In this document: positions 8,276 through 16,826 of the stretch, in pieces | Position numbering within the stretch: position 1 is the first letter of the stretch | Layout of the letters: every line of letters starts with the position of its first letter | NCBI GenBank assembly: GCA_003245675.1 | Contig: QKCN01000065.1 | Span: forward strand, 1-45,619 | Length of the DNA stretch: 45,619 bases | Direction of reading: 5' to 3' | Source of the DNA: Bacteriovoracaceae bacterium | Lineage (GTDB): Bacteria; Bdellovibrionota; Bacteriovoracia; Bacteriovoracales; Bacteriovoracaceae | Made by a program: the position numbers and the translations under genes | Notes under the pieces: generated by a model | The model's input: the letters and a program-made list of their open reading frames with translations, nothing else | The model's database searches: none | What the model was told of the DNA's origin: nothing

Positions 8276-9054
8276 TGAACATGGCCGAAGATTGTAAAAA
8301 TTATTATGAAGTATTAGAAGTTTCGATGAGTTCTTCACAGGAAGATGTCTACAGCGGGTATGTGAGAGCGCGAAATGCTTATACAGGTGATAGTATTGCG
8401 CTCTACTCTCTTATGACAGAAGATGAATGCCATCGACAACTGGAGCTGATTGAAGAGGCTTATAGTGTTTTATCTGTTCCAGAGAAGCGAAGAGAGTATG
8501 ACAAAGTTAGGGGCTTCGATCAGTTGCGGCTTAAAGATCGGATTGAAAGAGAGGGCAATAGTGATTTGCTTCGTCAGGGATCTCAAGGAGTCATGCAAGA
8601 TGAAGATGGTAATCAACATCCTTTGCAGGAGCGTCGTAACGCCAGTGATAGACGGGGAAGTGAGCGCCGGCAACATTCTTTTGAGTCAGATTTTGATCTA
8701 AGGAAAAATGAAGTTGTTGTCTCTCAGCTTTCTGCCTCAAATAAATATGCACTTGATTTTGAAAGCAATGCAGAATTTGAACAAGAGATAGAAGAATGTG
8801 TTGAGTTTACTGGTGAAATGCTAAAGCGCATCCGCGAATACAAAAATGTTTCAATTGAAAGAATGTCGGAGATAACAAGAGTTTCTAAAACCTATATTAG
8901 ATCCCTTGAAGGAGAAGATTATAATCGCTTGCCAGCGGTTGTTTATATCAGGGGGTTTGTCATGCAGTATGCGAAAATATTAAAGCTCGATGCGGATAAG
9001 GTTACGAAGACCTATATTGAGCGTTTGAAAAAATTAAAAGAAAATGGAAAATAG
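8275..9054 (+). CDS. Degenerate J-domain plus RodZ-type helix-turn-helix protein
   Basis: About 259 residues. Residues about 8-80 follow the J-domain pattern (YYEVLEVS at the start and EAYSVLSVPEKRREYDK at the end), but the HPD loop needed to stimulate DnaK is missing (the place reads NAYTGDS). A polar linker follows with ERRNASDRRGSERRQ. The C-terminal 85 residues form a RodZ N-terminal-like HTH_25 domain (GEMLKRIREYKNVSIERMSE, then RVSKTYIRSLEGEDYNRLP and VYIRGFVMQYAKIL). Unlike RodZ there is no membrane helix after it. Possible starts are GTG 8272, ATG 8275 and ATG 8281; all sit on the stop of the ATPase gene, with AAGG a few bases upstream. Likely a cytoplasmic adaptor working with the ATPase; this is inference. 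Confidence 0.82.
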   Translation: MNMAEDCKNYYEVLEVSMSSSQEDVYSGYVRARNAYTGDSIALYSLMTEDECHRQLELIEEAYSVLSVPEKRREYDKVRGFDQLRLKDRIEREGNSDLLRQGSQGVMQDEDGNQHPLQERRNASDRRGSERRQHSFESDFDLRKNEVVVSQLSASNKYALDFESNAEFEQEIEECVEFTGEMLKRIREYKNVSIERMSEITRVSKTYIRSLEGEDYNRLPAVVYIRGFVMQYAKILKLDADKVTKTYIERLKKLKENGK

Positions 9055-10051
9055 TGAAGAGCGGGTTCTCTTTGAGGTTCAAGCAGAAGATCTAATCGAA
9101 TTTAAGAGATTGGATCAATTTTTAGTGAGTCGTTTGGAAACGATGAGTCGCTCGCTTGTTAAAAAACTCTTTGAGAAAGATCAAATTAAAATTTCTTCTC
9201 CTTCTCCTTGGAAAGTTGAATTAAAAAAAATGCCTCCAGTAGGAAGCTGTATTGAAGTTTGTATTCCTCCTCCAGAGTTGGCCGATTTACTTCCGGAAAA
9301 TATTCCCCTTGATATTCTCTTTGAGGATGAATATTTGCTGGTCATCAATAAGCCTGCGGGAATGGTTGTTCATCCCGGTGCTGGAAACTGGCAAGGAACC
9401 CTTGTTAATGCAATTTTGTATCACTGCAAAGATCTTCAGGGGATTGGGGGGGTCGAACGACCGGGAATTGTTCATCGGCTGGACAAGGGAACAAGTGGAG
9501 TAATGGTCGTGGCTAAGGAGCAAAAGACTCATGAGGCTTTGGTCGACCTATTTGCACGACATGATATTGAAAGACGTTATGAGGCGCTTTCTTTGTATAA
9601 GGGTGATCGGCTTGAGGGGACAATAAAGTCGCAAATTGGTCGTTCGCAACGAGATCGACAAAAGATGAGTTCCCATTGTCGTCATGGAAAAACTGCCATT
9701 ACTCATTATAAAGTGTTAGAGCGCTTTACGCATTTTTCACATATGGAGTTAAGACTAGAAACGGGAAGAACACATCAAATCAGGGTACACCTTGCTGAAA
9801 TTATGAATGGCCCAGTTTTGATGGATCCGCAGTATGGAAACCCAGTACGTCATATAAGGTTGCTGAAGACGGAGTTAGCGGAAAAGGTTGGTGATTATCC
9901 TTATCCTTTTTTGCATGCCAAGGTTTTGGGTTTTGTTCATCCCATCACGAAGCAAGAAATGTATTTTGAGCAGAAGGCGCCGGACCTTTTTCAAGAGATT
10001 ATAGAAAAAAGTCGTACTGCGCATAAAGGAGATATTGATGAAGAGATTTAA
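9044..10051 (+). CDS. rluD: RluA-family 23S rRNA pseudouridine synthase (RluD type)
   Basis: A 335-residue RluA-family enzyme, converting uridine to pseudouridine in RNA. An S4-like RNA-binding domain lies at about 20-75 (RLDQFLVSRLETMSRSLVKK), followed by the catalytic domain with VINKPAGMVVHPGAGN and the catalytic motif HRLDKGTSG at 144-152 (Asp147). LETGRTHQIRVHLAE is the third family motif. Two-domain architecture and length fit RluD/RluC; RluD (23S helix 69) is the best guess, but the exact target uridine cannot be told from this alone. The gene overlaps the end of the J/HTH gene by 11 bp and is followed by an overlapping VKOR-DsbA gene, so it is embedded in the operon. Confidence 0.92.
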   Translation: MENSEERVLFEVQAEDLIEFKRLDQFLVSRLETMSRSLVKKLFEKDQIKISSPSPWKVELKKMPPVGSCIEVCIPPPELADLLPENIPLDILFEDEYLLVINKPAGMVVHPGAGNWQGTLVNAILYHCKDLQGIGGVERPGIVHRLDKGTSGVMVVAKEQKTHEALVDLFARHDIERRYEALSLYKGDRLEGTIKSQIGRSQRDRQKMSSHCRHGKTAITHYKVLERFTHFSHMELRLETGRTHQIRVHLAEIMNGPVLMDPQYGNPVRHIRLLKTELAEKVGDYPYPFLHAKVLGFVHPITKQEMYFEQKAPDLFQEIIEKSRTAHKGDIDEEI

Positions 10052-11159
10052 GGACAATCAGTGGAATCTTCCTCATTTTATATTTATTGGAATCATTATT
10101 GGAATTTGGGGTGTGACAGTCTATTTGACTCGTCATTATCTACATGCTCATTTTCCCGAAAATATTTTTGAAGCGAGTTCGATGTGTGACTCCCATAGCT
10201 TTTTTTCCTGTGATGCAGCAGCCTATGATCGTTTTTCTAATATTTGGGGTGTTCCTCTTGGTTTTTTTGGCTTTTTTATTGGCGCTTTATTCAGTGTCTT
10301 TCTTATCGTCAGAAATGATAGCTTTGAGCGAACTCTAAAATTTATAGCGTTGGTAAATGGCATTGGGTGCTTTTTATTAATGCTTTATTCAGTGATCATT
10401 ATTCACTCGCTTTGCCCATTCTGTACCATGTACTATGCGCTTTCTTGGTCTCTTCTTTTTATGTTTTATAAATATTCGGATCTTCCTTGGATGTGTGACA
10501 TCAGGACTTGTGCATTGATTGGTGTCATTCTTATCTCTGCGGCTTTGGGAATGAAAGCCTATGTTCATCAAAAAGAAAAACGACTTGAATTTATATCACA
10601 GGAAATGGGTGATGCTTTTGCTAAGCTTCCTGAGTTTGGAGAGCCCGGAATAAAAGGCATTCCATTAACGATTCAAGAAAACAGAAAAATTCGCCTTGAT
10701 ATTTTTTCCGATTTTCAATGTCCCTTTTGCAAACTCTTTGCTGAAAAAATGAGACCAATCATCAGGGAATATCGCAATGATGTTGAGATTTATTATTATT
10801 ACTATCCCCTTGATCAAGAGTGTAATCGCAATATTACTCGTCCTTTCCACAATGTAGCTTGCCGCGCAGCCTATCTATCATACTGTGCAGGAGATCGTTT
10901 TGAAGAAATGCATGACTACATTTACGAAAATCAAGAGTCACTCAGTGTGAAATGGATCAATGAAGTGGCAGAAAAAAAAGGTTTACTTGCATGTATGCAA
11001 GAGCCGAAAGTCCAAGAGCTTGTGAAGCAACATATTCTTGAGGGAGAGAGGCTTGTGGTTGAAGGAACACCTAGCTTTTTCTTAAATGGAAAAAAACTAT
11101 CTCCCGGCATGACGACAATGCAAATAAAAGCCTTGATTGAGTCACTTTTAGGGAAATAA
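10038..11159 (+). CDS. VKOR-DsbA fusion: disulfide-forming membrane oxidoreductase
   Basis: A 373-residue fusion. The N-terminal half is a vitamin K epoxide reductase-like domain with about five membrane helices, a periplasmic loop cysteine pair (SSMCDSHSFFSCDAA) and the quinone-side CPFC motif (HSLCPFCTMYYAL). The C-terminal half is a DsbA-like thioredoxin domain with DFQCPFCKLFAEKM and a cis-proline loop (VEGTPSFFLNGKKL). Family knowledge: VKOR takes the place of DsbB, passing electrons from the thioredoxin domain to quinone, so the protein both introduces and reloads disulfides in exported proteins. ATG 10038 has AAGGAG seven bases upstream; an in-frame TTG just before it is less likely. 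It overlaps the end of the pseudouridine synthase gene. An obvious candidate client is the 12-cysteine protein at the head of the same run. Confidence 0.93.
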   Translation: MKRFKDNQWNLPHFIFIGIIIGIWGVTVYLTRHYLHAHFPENIFEASSMCDSHSFFSCDAAAYDRFSNIWGVPLGFFGFFIGALFSVFLIVRNDSFERTLKFIALVNGIGCFLLMLYSVIIIHSLCPFCTMYYALSWSLLFMFYKYSDLPWMCDIRTCALIGVILISAALGMKAYVHQKEKRLEFISQEMGDAFAKLPEFGEPGIKGIPLTIQENRKIRLDIFSDFQCPFCKLFAEKMRPIIREYRNDVEIYYYYYPLDQECNRNITRPFHNVACRAAYLSYCAGDRFEEMHDYIYENQESLSVKWINEVAEKKGLLACMQEPKVQELVKQHILEGERLVVEGTPSFFLNGKKLSPGMTTMQIKALIESLLGK

Positions 11160-11162
11160 TAA

Positions 11163-11933
11163 ATGAGAATGATGGACACTCATTGCCATTTAGATCGCCT
11201 ACGCAAAAAAGAGATCGGGCAAATTGTTGGTGATGCCTTGGCCGTAGGAGTGGATAAACTCGTCACGGTTGCCGTTGATCCTGATAATTTGGATACCTGT
11301 CTAGAGATCAGTCAGAAATTTGAAAATGTCTATTGCTCCCAAGGGGTTCATCCTCATGATGCCAAAGACTACAATCTGGGCATACAAGAGAAGATTAAAC
11401 GGAATACTTTGTCCTCTTTCAAGGTTGTGGCCATTGGAGAAATTGGCTTAGATTATTTTTATGAGCACACACCGAGGGAAGTTCAGCGAGAGGTGTTTGC
11501 AGCTCAATTGAATTTAGCTGTCGAGCTAGATAAACCTGTTATTATTCATTCTCGCGATGCAGAAGAAGATACAATTGCAGTTCTCTCTCAGTTTCGCGGT
11601 AGCTTAAAAAAGCCCGTTGTGCTTCATAGTTTTTCTTCCAATGAATCTCTTTGGGAATTTGCATTAGAGGAAAATTTTTATTTGGGCCTGAATGGCATGA
11701 TGACTTTTTTAAAGCCTGAGAACTTGCGCAATATGATCCGCAAAACACCTCTTGAATCAATTGTGCTTGAAACCGATGCTCCTTTTCTAACTCCTGTACC
11801 TAAGCGGGGAAAGGAAAATTGGCCAGAATATATCCCTCATATTTTAGCATTTTTAGCGCAGCTCAAAGAAAAGGAGCTACATGAAGTAGCTCCTATTGTT
11901 TATCAGAATTCACTTGCTTTGTTTGGTCTTTAG
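11163..11933 (+). CDS. tatD: TatD family metal-dependent hydrolase/DNase
   Basis: A 256-residue amidohydrolase-fold enzyme of the TatD/YcfH family. Metal-binding and active-site motifs are all present: MDTHCHLD (His7, His9), IGEIGLDYF (Glu93), VIIHSRDA (His129), VVLHSFSS (His155) and ETDAPFLTP for the C-terminal Asp. Family members are 3'-5' exonucleases/DNases or D-aminoacyl-tRNA-type hydrolases. Three in-frame ATGs (11163, 11169, 11172) are possible; the first lies three bases after the previous stop. It is the last gene of the 5688-11933 run, and its stop overlaps by four bases the stop of trpS on the other strand, with no visible terminator between them. Confidence 0.93.
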   Translation: MRMMDTHCHLDRLRKKEIGQIVGDALAVGVDKLVTVAVDPDNLDTCLEISQKFENVYCSQGVHPHDAKDYNLGIQEKIKRNTLSSFKVVAIGEIGLDYFYEHTPREVQREVFAAQLNLAVELDKPVIIHSRDAEEDTIAVLSQFRGSLKKPVVLHSFSSNESLWEFALEENFYLGLNGMMTFLKPENLRNMIRKTPLESIVLETDAPFLTPVPKRGKENWPEYIPHILAFLAQLKEKELHEVAPIVYQNSLALFGL

Positions 11934-12937
11934 CCAGGATAGAAAACTTTTTTAAAGCGGGAGATTGTTGCAGAGGCTATCTCGCGAGCTTTTTCAGCTC
12001 CTTCTTTGAGCTGCTGTTCAATATAGGCTTTGTCTTCAACAATTGAGAGATATTTTTCTCTCGGCTCTTTTAGGTATTCATTCATAACTTCAAAAAGCTG
12101 AGCTTTGGCTTCCCCCCAAGAGATTCCTTCTAGAAAACGATTGCGCATAATTGATGTTTTTTCTTCGGTAGAAAAAGCCTGATAGAGATCAAAAATCAAA
12201 GAATCATCTGGATTTTTGGGCGCTTCTGGAGGAGTGGAATCTGTTTTAATTCGATTGATCATCTTTTGAAGCGTTTTTTCGGGCACAAAAAGAGGAATGG
12301 TGTTGTTATAGCTTTTGCTCATTTTGCGTCCATCAAGACCTGGAATGGTCGCAGAATTTTGGCGAACCCACTCTTGAGGTTCAATAAGAGTTGGTCCATA
12401 GTACTGGTTAACTCTTTGCGCGATACTGCGAGCAATTTCTACATGTTGAACCTGATCTTTTCCCACTGGTACGATATTTGTGTCAAAGAGCAGAATATCT
12501 GCGGCCATGAGTACGGGATAGGTGAAAATCCCCATATTGATTCCATGATCAGGATCTTTGGCATTTTTTTCTTCATTTTGCTGTATGAGTGCTTTATAGG
12601 CATGGGCCCTATTCATGTCGCCTTTGGGGGTATGGCAGGCAAGTAGCCAACTGAGTTCAAATATCTCAGGGATATCACTTTGGCGATAGAAGATCACTTT
12701 CTTAGGATCGAGGCCAAAGCTCAACCAAGTCGCCGCAACATCGTATACGTAAGCATTAAATTGTTTTGGATCTTTAAGAGTAGTGAGCGCATGGTAGTCC
12801 GCAATGAAGAAGATAAAGCGGCTATCTTTAAATTGAGGGAGGTTGACCATATCCAGTGCGGGGCGAATCGCTCCCAAAAGATTTCCAATGTGGGGAATCC
12901 CTGTTGGTTTAATTCCTGTTAAAACCGTTCTCGACAT
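11930..12937 (-). CDS. trpS: Tryptophanyl-tRNA synthetase
   Basis: A 335-residue class Ic synthetase that charges tRNA-Trp. The HIGH-equivalent motif appears as KPTGIPHIGNLLGA (10-23) and the KMSKS loop as GRKMSKSYNNT (about 203-213). FFIADYHALT and GKDQVQHVEIAR are further TrpRS hallmarks. Length is typical (about 330). It lies 13 bp downstream of the SNF2-like gene on the same strand, so it is probably expressed from the same mRNA. The start ATG at 12937 has AAGGAG suitably placed in the intervening 13 bp (sequence complementary to CTCCTT just after position 12940). Confidence 0.96.
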   Translation of the reverse strand: MSRTVLTGIKPTGIPHIGNLLGAIRPALDMVNLPQFKDSRFIFFIADYHALTTLKDPKQFNAYVYDVAATWLSFGLDPKKVIFYRQSDIPEIFELSWLLACHTPKGDMNRAHAYKALIQQNEEKNAKDPDHGINMGIFTYPVLMAADILLFDTNIVPVGKDQVQHVEIARSIAQRVNQYYGPTLIEPQEWVRQNSATIPGLDGRKMSKSYNNTIPLFVPEKTLQKMINRIKTDSTPPEAPKNPDDSLIFDLYQAFSTEEKTSIMRNRFLEGISWGEAKAQLFEVMNEYLKEPREKYLSIVEDKAYIEQQLKEGAEKAREIASATISRFKKVFYPG

Positions 12938-12950
12938 TTTTTACTCCTTG

Positions 12951-15900
12951 CTAGTCACTCAATAGCGCTCTAAAGTCTTCCAGAGTTAATTTCCCTGAAA
13001 AGTATTGATCATTTTCTGTGCCCAGTAGGTCATGAAAAAGCTCACGCTTTCTTTCTTGGAGCAATAGAACTTTTTCTTCCACGCTTCCTTTAATTACTGG
13101 ACGATAAACTGTTACTTTATTTTTTTGGCCAATCCGATGGGCCCGGTCAATAGCTTGATTTTCTACCGCAGGATTCCACCAAGGATCCATCATGAAAATA
13201 TAGCTGGCAGCGGTGAGGTTAAGACCCACGCCTCCTGCTCTTAGACTAATGAGAAAGATTGGAGCTTCTCCACTTTGAAAAACGTCTACTTGTTCTTGGC
13301 GCTTCTTAAAGCTTTGCTTGCCATCAATTCTTGCAAATTTATAACGCTTCTCTCTTATATATTGTTGGATAATATCCAGATAGGTGGTGAACTGTGAAAA
13401 GACGATTACTTGATGACCTTCTTCTAAAATTTGGCTCAAATTTTCAAGTAAAAATTCAACTTTCGTTGGAAGCTTATTCTTCTCTTTTTGCCAGAGACAG
13501 AGCTGTCTTAATTCAAGAAGACCTTTTAAAATGGCACCATAGCGTTTTTGCTGGTTAACCGTTTCAATTTTATCGCGAATGTCTTCAAGGCGCTTTCGAT
13601 AGAGACTTTGTTCATCCTCATTGAAGGGAAGATAAACGGTGTTCTCAATTTTTTCAGGTAGATCTGTTAAAACTTGGGACTTGGTCCGGCGCAGAATAAA
13701 TGGGCGTACAGTTTGTTTGGCAATAAGTCGCGACTTTTGGCCGTCTCTATTTTTAATGAAGCTAAGATCGCCCCAAACGCCAGGAATACACAAATCCATG
13801 ATGTTATAAAATTCAGCAAGGTCATTTTCTACAGGTGTACCAGTGAGGCAGATCCTAAAGTTAGCCTTGAGGTTACGAGCAGCTCCCGCTCCCAGCGAGC
13901 GAACATTCTTGAGGCCTTGTACTTCATCCATGATGATAATATCAAAGTCATACTTTTGTAGCTCATCAAAGGATTCTTTTTTCATGATGCCGTAGCTGGT
14001 GAGTATTATTTTTGCATCATGGGGGAAAGTTCGGTCTCCGCCATAGTAAATATCAACTTTGAGATTAGAAAATTTTCGAAATTCATTTTCCCAGTTTAAA
14101 ATAATGGATACGGGACAAACTATGAGAACTTTTTTTATGTCCTGAAAAATGCTTTCGAGGAACATAATTGTTTGTAGTGTTTTTCCAAGACCCATATCAT
14201 CAGCAAGGCAAGCCCCCAGTTTACTTTCATAGAGAAATTTGAGCCAGCGATATCCTGTGACTTGATAATTTCGGGCAATGGGTTTGTAGCTTTCTGGCAA
14301 TTCGTATTCTGGAACTTTCTCAAGGGTCATAAGTTTTTGACATAGTTCCACTTCATCTTCAGTAAGAGCGCCATCAATTCCTAGCTTTTTGAGTTCAAAT
14401 AATTCAAAAATCCGTGAGCGTTTCAGAGGAAGAGAGAAGCGAGTAAGGTCTCCTTCCATCTTTTTTGTTTCATCACTTTCAAAGTTGGTGTAGCGCTTCA
14501 TGAGTTTCATGAGCAACTGCTGCTCTTCATCAAGCAATAGTAATCCATCACTAGTGAGCACGACGTTTTGGTCGACTTCTGCATTTTTGATAACTTCGAG
14601 ATCTTCTTTATTGACTGTAAGGTCTAGGTCAAACCAGTCCGTAAAATTTTTCTTACGTTCAAAACGTATTTGCGCACTCCAGGTTCTAATAATCTTGCGA
14701 TTGTAGAATACGGGAATTCCAAGTAGTTTTAGATCACGATGCAGTTGATAGATATGCGATAGAATATTCGATTTAGCCGATTCAAAGGAAAGCTTTTTGC
14801 TTTCTGGAACATAAGTGGCAAATCGAAAAAATAGAGTTCCAAAGTATTCAGTGAAGTGCTCCAGTAATCTTTTTAGATTGAAAGATTCAAATTCGTATAT
14901 GATTTTGCTTTCTGTATCAACATAGGGAAGGTTATCACTGGTATTGATGTATTCAATAAGATCTTCAATGTAATCGCGTTCGGAAGAAGAACGCAAGGTG
15001 TGCTTGTAGTAATTGTTTTCCTCTTCGAAGAAGTCAGTCAATTTTACGATGAAATCATAGGCGTCATTTTTCTTTTTGAATGTTGAGAGTAAGCCATTTT
15101 CAAAACAGAACAGACGATAAAAATCAGGGAGTGTAATGAGGTTTTCATTTTCATCATAAAACTCAAGGGCGAGGTTCAAATAACTTCGTCTTTGGGAGGG
15201 TTCAATTAAAATTCTTCCCAACACTGATTTCTTTTCGAATTCAGCGAGCGGAACCCCATCGATACTGATGTTGATGAGCTTTCGGTTGCGCAACTTTAAA
15301 CTATACTGGAGGTATTCTCCAATTGTTGGCCAGTTGTTTCGCGCTAAAATTTTTCGGATAAAGTCTTTGAGGTCATTATCGAGATCGTAGCAATCACCAT
15401 TTTTCCAGTCGAACAGATAGAGATATTGAAAGAAGGAAACCTCGGAGATGATGTTGCCTTCTTTGGTTTGATAGGAAAAAGAGGGGCGATATGATGGCCA
15501 AGGTCCCACTGCCGCATGTCCATAGGCATGCTGGCTGAGGTTCATATGAATACATCCCTGCCATTTATTGACGAGAGGGAATTGAATCACATTGCCAGAA
15601 GAAAGACGATAATGGCCAGCACTATAGGTATTCTTAGGAGGAATACCTAAAAAGCGATGTACTCCATCAATAATTGTTCCATATTCTTCGACATAAGCTG
15701 CAGATAATTCTGCAAATCTTCTCTGACGTACTTGTGGGTTTCCATTTGGATCTGTAATTTCTTTTTCTGTGCGAGCTCTGATTCTTGTTTTGTAATCGAG
15801 GAGTAATGCCGCGATATGTTCGCAATGAGCTTCTTTGTTCCAGTGAGAGCAATCGCATTTGGAGCTCACTGCGAGTTTTGTACTTTTCTTTATTTTGGCG

Positions 15901-16091
15901 CGAACTTGGGCCGTTATTGTTCCCGAAATGAGGGCAGAAATGATGAGATACTCGTCACTATTTCCTTTTTCCCAGGGATCGACAACATTATTTGTTCTAA
16001 GAACTTTTTCAGCATCAAGTAGTTGGCGTTCTGTAAAAACATGAATCGCCTCATCGATGAGTTCGATAAAAGAATTGTTTGTATCCGTCAT
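12951..16091 (-). CDS. SWIM-zinc-finger SNF2-family helicase-like ATPase
   Basis: A 1,046-residue Swi2/Snf2 ATPase (HepA/RapA superfamily, bacterial SWIM-SNF2 type). An N-terminal SWIM zinc finger is seen as Cys79-x-Cys81 ... Cys90-x-His92. A long middle region of about 450 residues has the charged beta/alpha pattern of the bacterial SNF2 accessory domain. The ATPase core starts near residue 610 with ACLADDMGLGKTLQTIMF (Walker A), followed by IIMDEVQGLKN (DEVQ in place of the usual DEAQ), CLTGTPVEND, GGVGLNLTAA and DRAHRIGQKNKVTVYR. Such proteins move along double-stranded DNA and remodel protein-DNA complexes or act with RNA polymerase; the specific role here is unknown. First gene of an operon with trpS. 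A TATAAT-like box lies upstream at 16115-16120. Confidence 0.94.
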   Translation of the reverse strand: MTDTNNSFIELIDEAIHVFTERQLLDAEKVLRTNNVVDPWEKGNSDEYLIISALISGTITAQVRAKIKKSTKLAVSSKCDCSHWNKEAHCEHIAALLLDYKTRIRARTEKEITDPNGNPQVRQRRFAELSAAYVEEYGTIIDGVHRFLGIPPKNTYSAGHYRLSSGNVIQFPLVNKWQGCIHMNLSQHAYGHAAVGPWPSYRPSFSYQTKEGNIISEVSFFQYLYLFDWKNGDCYDLDNDLKDFIRKILARNNWPTIGEYLQYSLKLRNRKLINISIDGVPLAEFEKKSVLGRILIEPSQRRSYLNLALEFYDENENLITLPDFYRLFCFENGLLSTFKKKNDAYDFIVKLTDFFEEENNYYKHTLRSSSERDYIEDLIEYINTSDNLPYVDTESKIIYEFESFNLKRLLEHFTEYFGTLFFRFATYVPESKKLSFESAKSNILSHIYQLHRDLKLLGIPVFYNRKIIRTWSAQIRFERKKNFTDWFDLDLTVNKEDLEVIKNAEVDQNVVLTSDGLLLLDEEQQLLMKLMKRYTNFESDETKKMEGDLTRFSLPLKRSRIFELFELKKLGIDGALTEDEVELCQKLMTLEKVPEYELPESYKPIARNYQVTGYRWLKFLYESKLGACLADDMGLGKTLQTIMFLESIFQDIKKVLIVCPVSIILNWENEFRKFSNLKVDIYYGGDRTFPHDAKIILTSYGIMKKESFDELQKYDFDIIIMDEVQGLKNVRSLGAGAARNLKANFRICLTGTPVENDLAEFYNIMDLCIPGVWGDLSFIKNRDGQKSRLIAKQTVRPFILRRTKSQVLTDLPEKIENTVYLPFNEDEQSLYRKRLEDIRDKIETVNQQKRYGAILKGLLELRQLCLWQKEKNKLPTKVEFLLENLSQILEEGHQVIVFSQFTTYLDIIQQYIREKRYKFARIDGKQSFKKRQEQVDVFQSGEAPIFLISLRAGGVGLNLTAASYIFMMDPWWNPAVENQAIDRAHRIGQKNKVTVYRPVIKGSVEEKVLLLQERKRELFHDLLGTENDQYFSGKLTLEDFRALLSD

Positions 16092-16114
16092 GAGACCTCG
16101 CTAAATTTGTCCCA

Positions 16115-16120
16115 ATTATA
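16115..16120 (-). promoter_or_regulatory. Candidate -10 box for the SNF2-trpS operon
   Basis: On the minus strand this reads TATAAT, 24 bases upstream of the start codon at 16091. No good -35 hexamer is found at 16-18 bases, so this is only a candidate. Confidence 0.35.
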
Positions 16121-16302
16121 CACGATTTCGCGGTTTAGGACATGACGCAGGCCCTTTATTTTTATAATAATTTGGTCATAACTCTTGCGCCATTTCAGCA
16201 TTGGTCGGAAGATTTTTGCTCACCAGTATCCGACTTCTTTACTTGTGTATTGCTTAATATTTCATCTGCTCGAAATTGCGGTCGGTCCTTGTTGGGAGGG
16301 GA

Positions 16303-16336
16303 TAAAAAAAAGGAGCTGTAAAAACAACTCCTTTTA
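16303..16336 (-). terminator. Intrinsic terminator of the tRNA-Leu gene
   Basis: Read on the minus strand just after the tRNA 3' end, AAAAGGAG and CTCCTTTT pair around a short loop (with a further TGT/ACA extension after a mismatch), followed by eight T. It ends tRNA transcription before the SNF2 promoter region. The remaining intergenic DNA (16121-16302) shows nothing I can name. Confidence 0.85.
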
Positions 16337-16339
16337 AAA

Positions 16340-16426
16340 TGGTGCCCAGGGCGAGACTTGAACTCGCACAGTATCGCTACCGGCGGATTTTGAATCCGCT
16401 GCGTCTACCGATTCCGCCACCTAGGC
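16340..16426 (-). tRNA. tRNA-Leu (anticodon CAA), CCA encoded
   Basis: The minus-strand sequence folds as an 87-nt class II tRNA. The acceptor stem is GCCUAGG pairing with CCUGGGC (one G-U), discriminator A, and an encoded CCA end. The anticodon stem GCGGA/UCCGC frames the loop UUCAAAA, giving anticodon CAA, which reads UUG leucine codons. A variable arm is present between GCCGGUAGCGAUACUGUGC and the T arm (GCGAG/CUCGC around UUCAAGU). It has its own promoter and terminator and stands alone, not in a tRNA cluster. Confidence 0.96.
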
Positions 16427-16440
16427 ATTCAAGTGGAGTC

Positions 16441-16469
16441 ATATTAAAAAAAAGAAGGGACAGTGTCAA
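16441..16469 (-). promoter_or_regulatory. Sigma-70 type promoter of tRNA-Leu
   Basis: On the minus strand there is a perfect -35 box TTGACA (16464-16469), an exact 17-base spacer and a near-consensus -10 box TAATAT (16441-16446). The predicted transcription start is near 16434, eight bases before the mature tRNA 5' end. This is the strongest promoter visible in the window. Confidence 0.88.
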
Positions 16470-16541
16470 CGAATATCATCTGACGCAATGCGTTTTTACC
16501 GAAAGAGTTTGCTCGGTTAGGCTTGAGGGGAGGGGTTATTT

Positions 16542-16826
16542 ATGAATAAAGGCAAATTGAAAAAAATATTGGAACACTTAATTTTCTTTTTCAAAAGAGG
16601 GGGAAAGTTGTTTCAAAGTATGTTCTTTGCATCCCAGGCCAATACTCATTTGCATCATCACTTTGAGGAATTGGGAAAGCTTGTCTACGATGAGATTAAA
16701 GCTGGGCGGCAGAGTGTTGTCTCAGAAGAGATGCAACAAATCATCACGGCGATCAATACTGCGGTAGAGGAGCTAGAGGGGCGTGAGGAGGAGTTGCGTA
16801 GTATAAAAAAAGAAAGCCTATCTTGA
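16542..16826 (+). CDS. Small helical protein, unknown function
   Basis: A 94-residue protein that starts at ATG 16542 after a purine-rich GAGGGGAGGGG sequence that can act as a ribosome-binding site. The N-terminus is basic (NKGKLKKILEHL) and moderately hydrophobic; the middle carries NTHLHHHFEELGKLVYDEIK; the C-terminus is a charged helix with heptad-like pattern (EELEGREEELRSIKKE). No cysteine or enzymatic motif. The charged C-terminus suggests a small coiled-coil adaptor. Its last nine bases overlap the end of engB on the opposite strand. No family recognised; coding status is supported by codon-like composition and the ribosome-binding site rather than homology. Confidence 0.6.
   Translation: MNKGKLKKILEHLIFFFKRGGKLFQSMFFASQANTHLHHHFEELGKLVYDEIKAGRQSVVSEEMQQIITAINTAVEELEGREEELRSIKKESLS

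Noticed and set aside
12951-16091. The SNF2 gene as part of a DISARM- or Dpd-like defence system
   Set aside because: No methyltransferase, nuclease or DUF1998-type partner adjoins; the neighbour is trpS, so a general DNA-remodelling role is simpler.
16339-16545. A 68-codon frame across the tRNA (translation begins VPRARLELAQYRYRR)
   Set aside because: It is the usual artefact of reading the complement of a tRNA gene; the tRNA fold, promoter and terminator explain the sequence.
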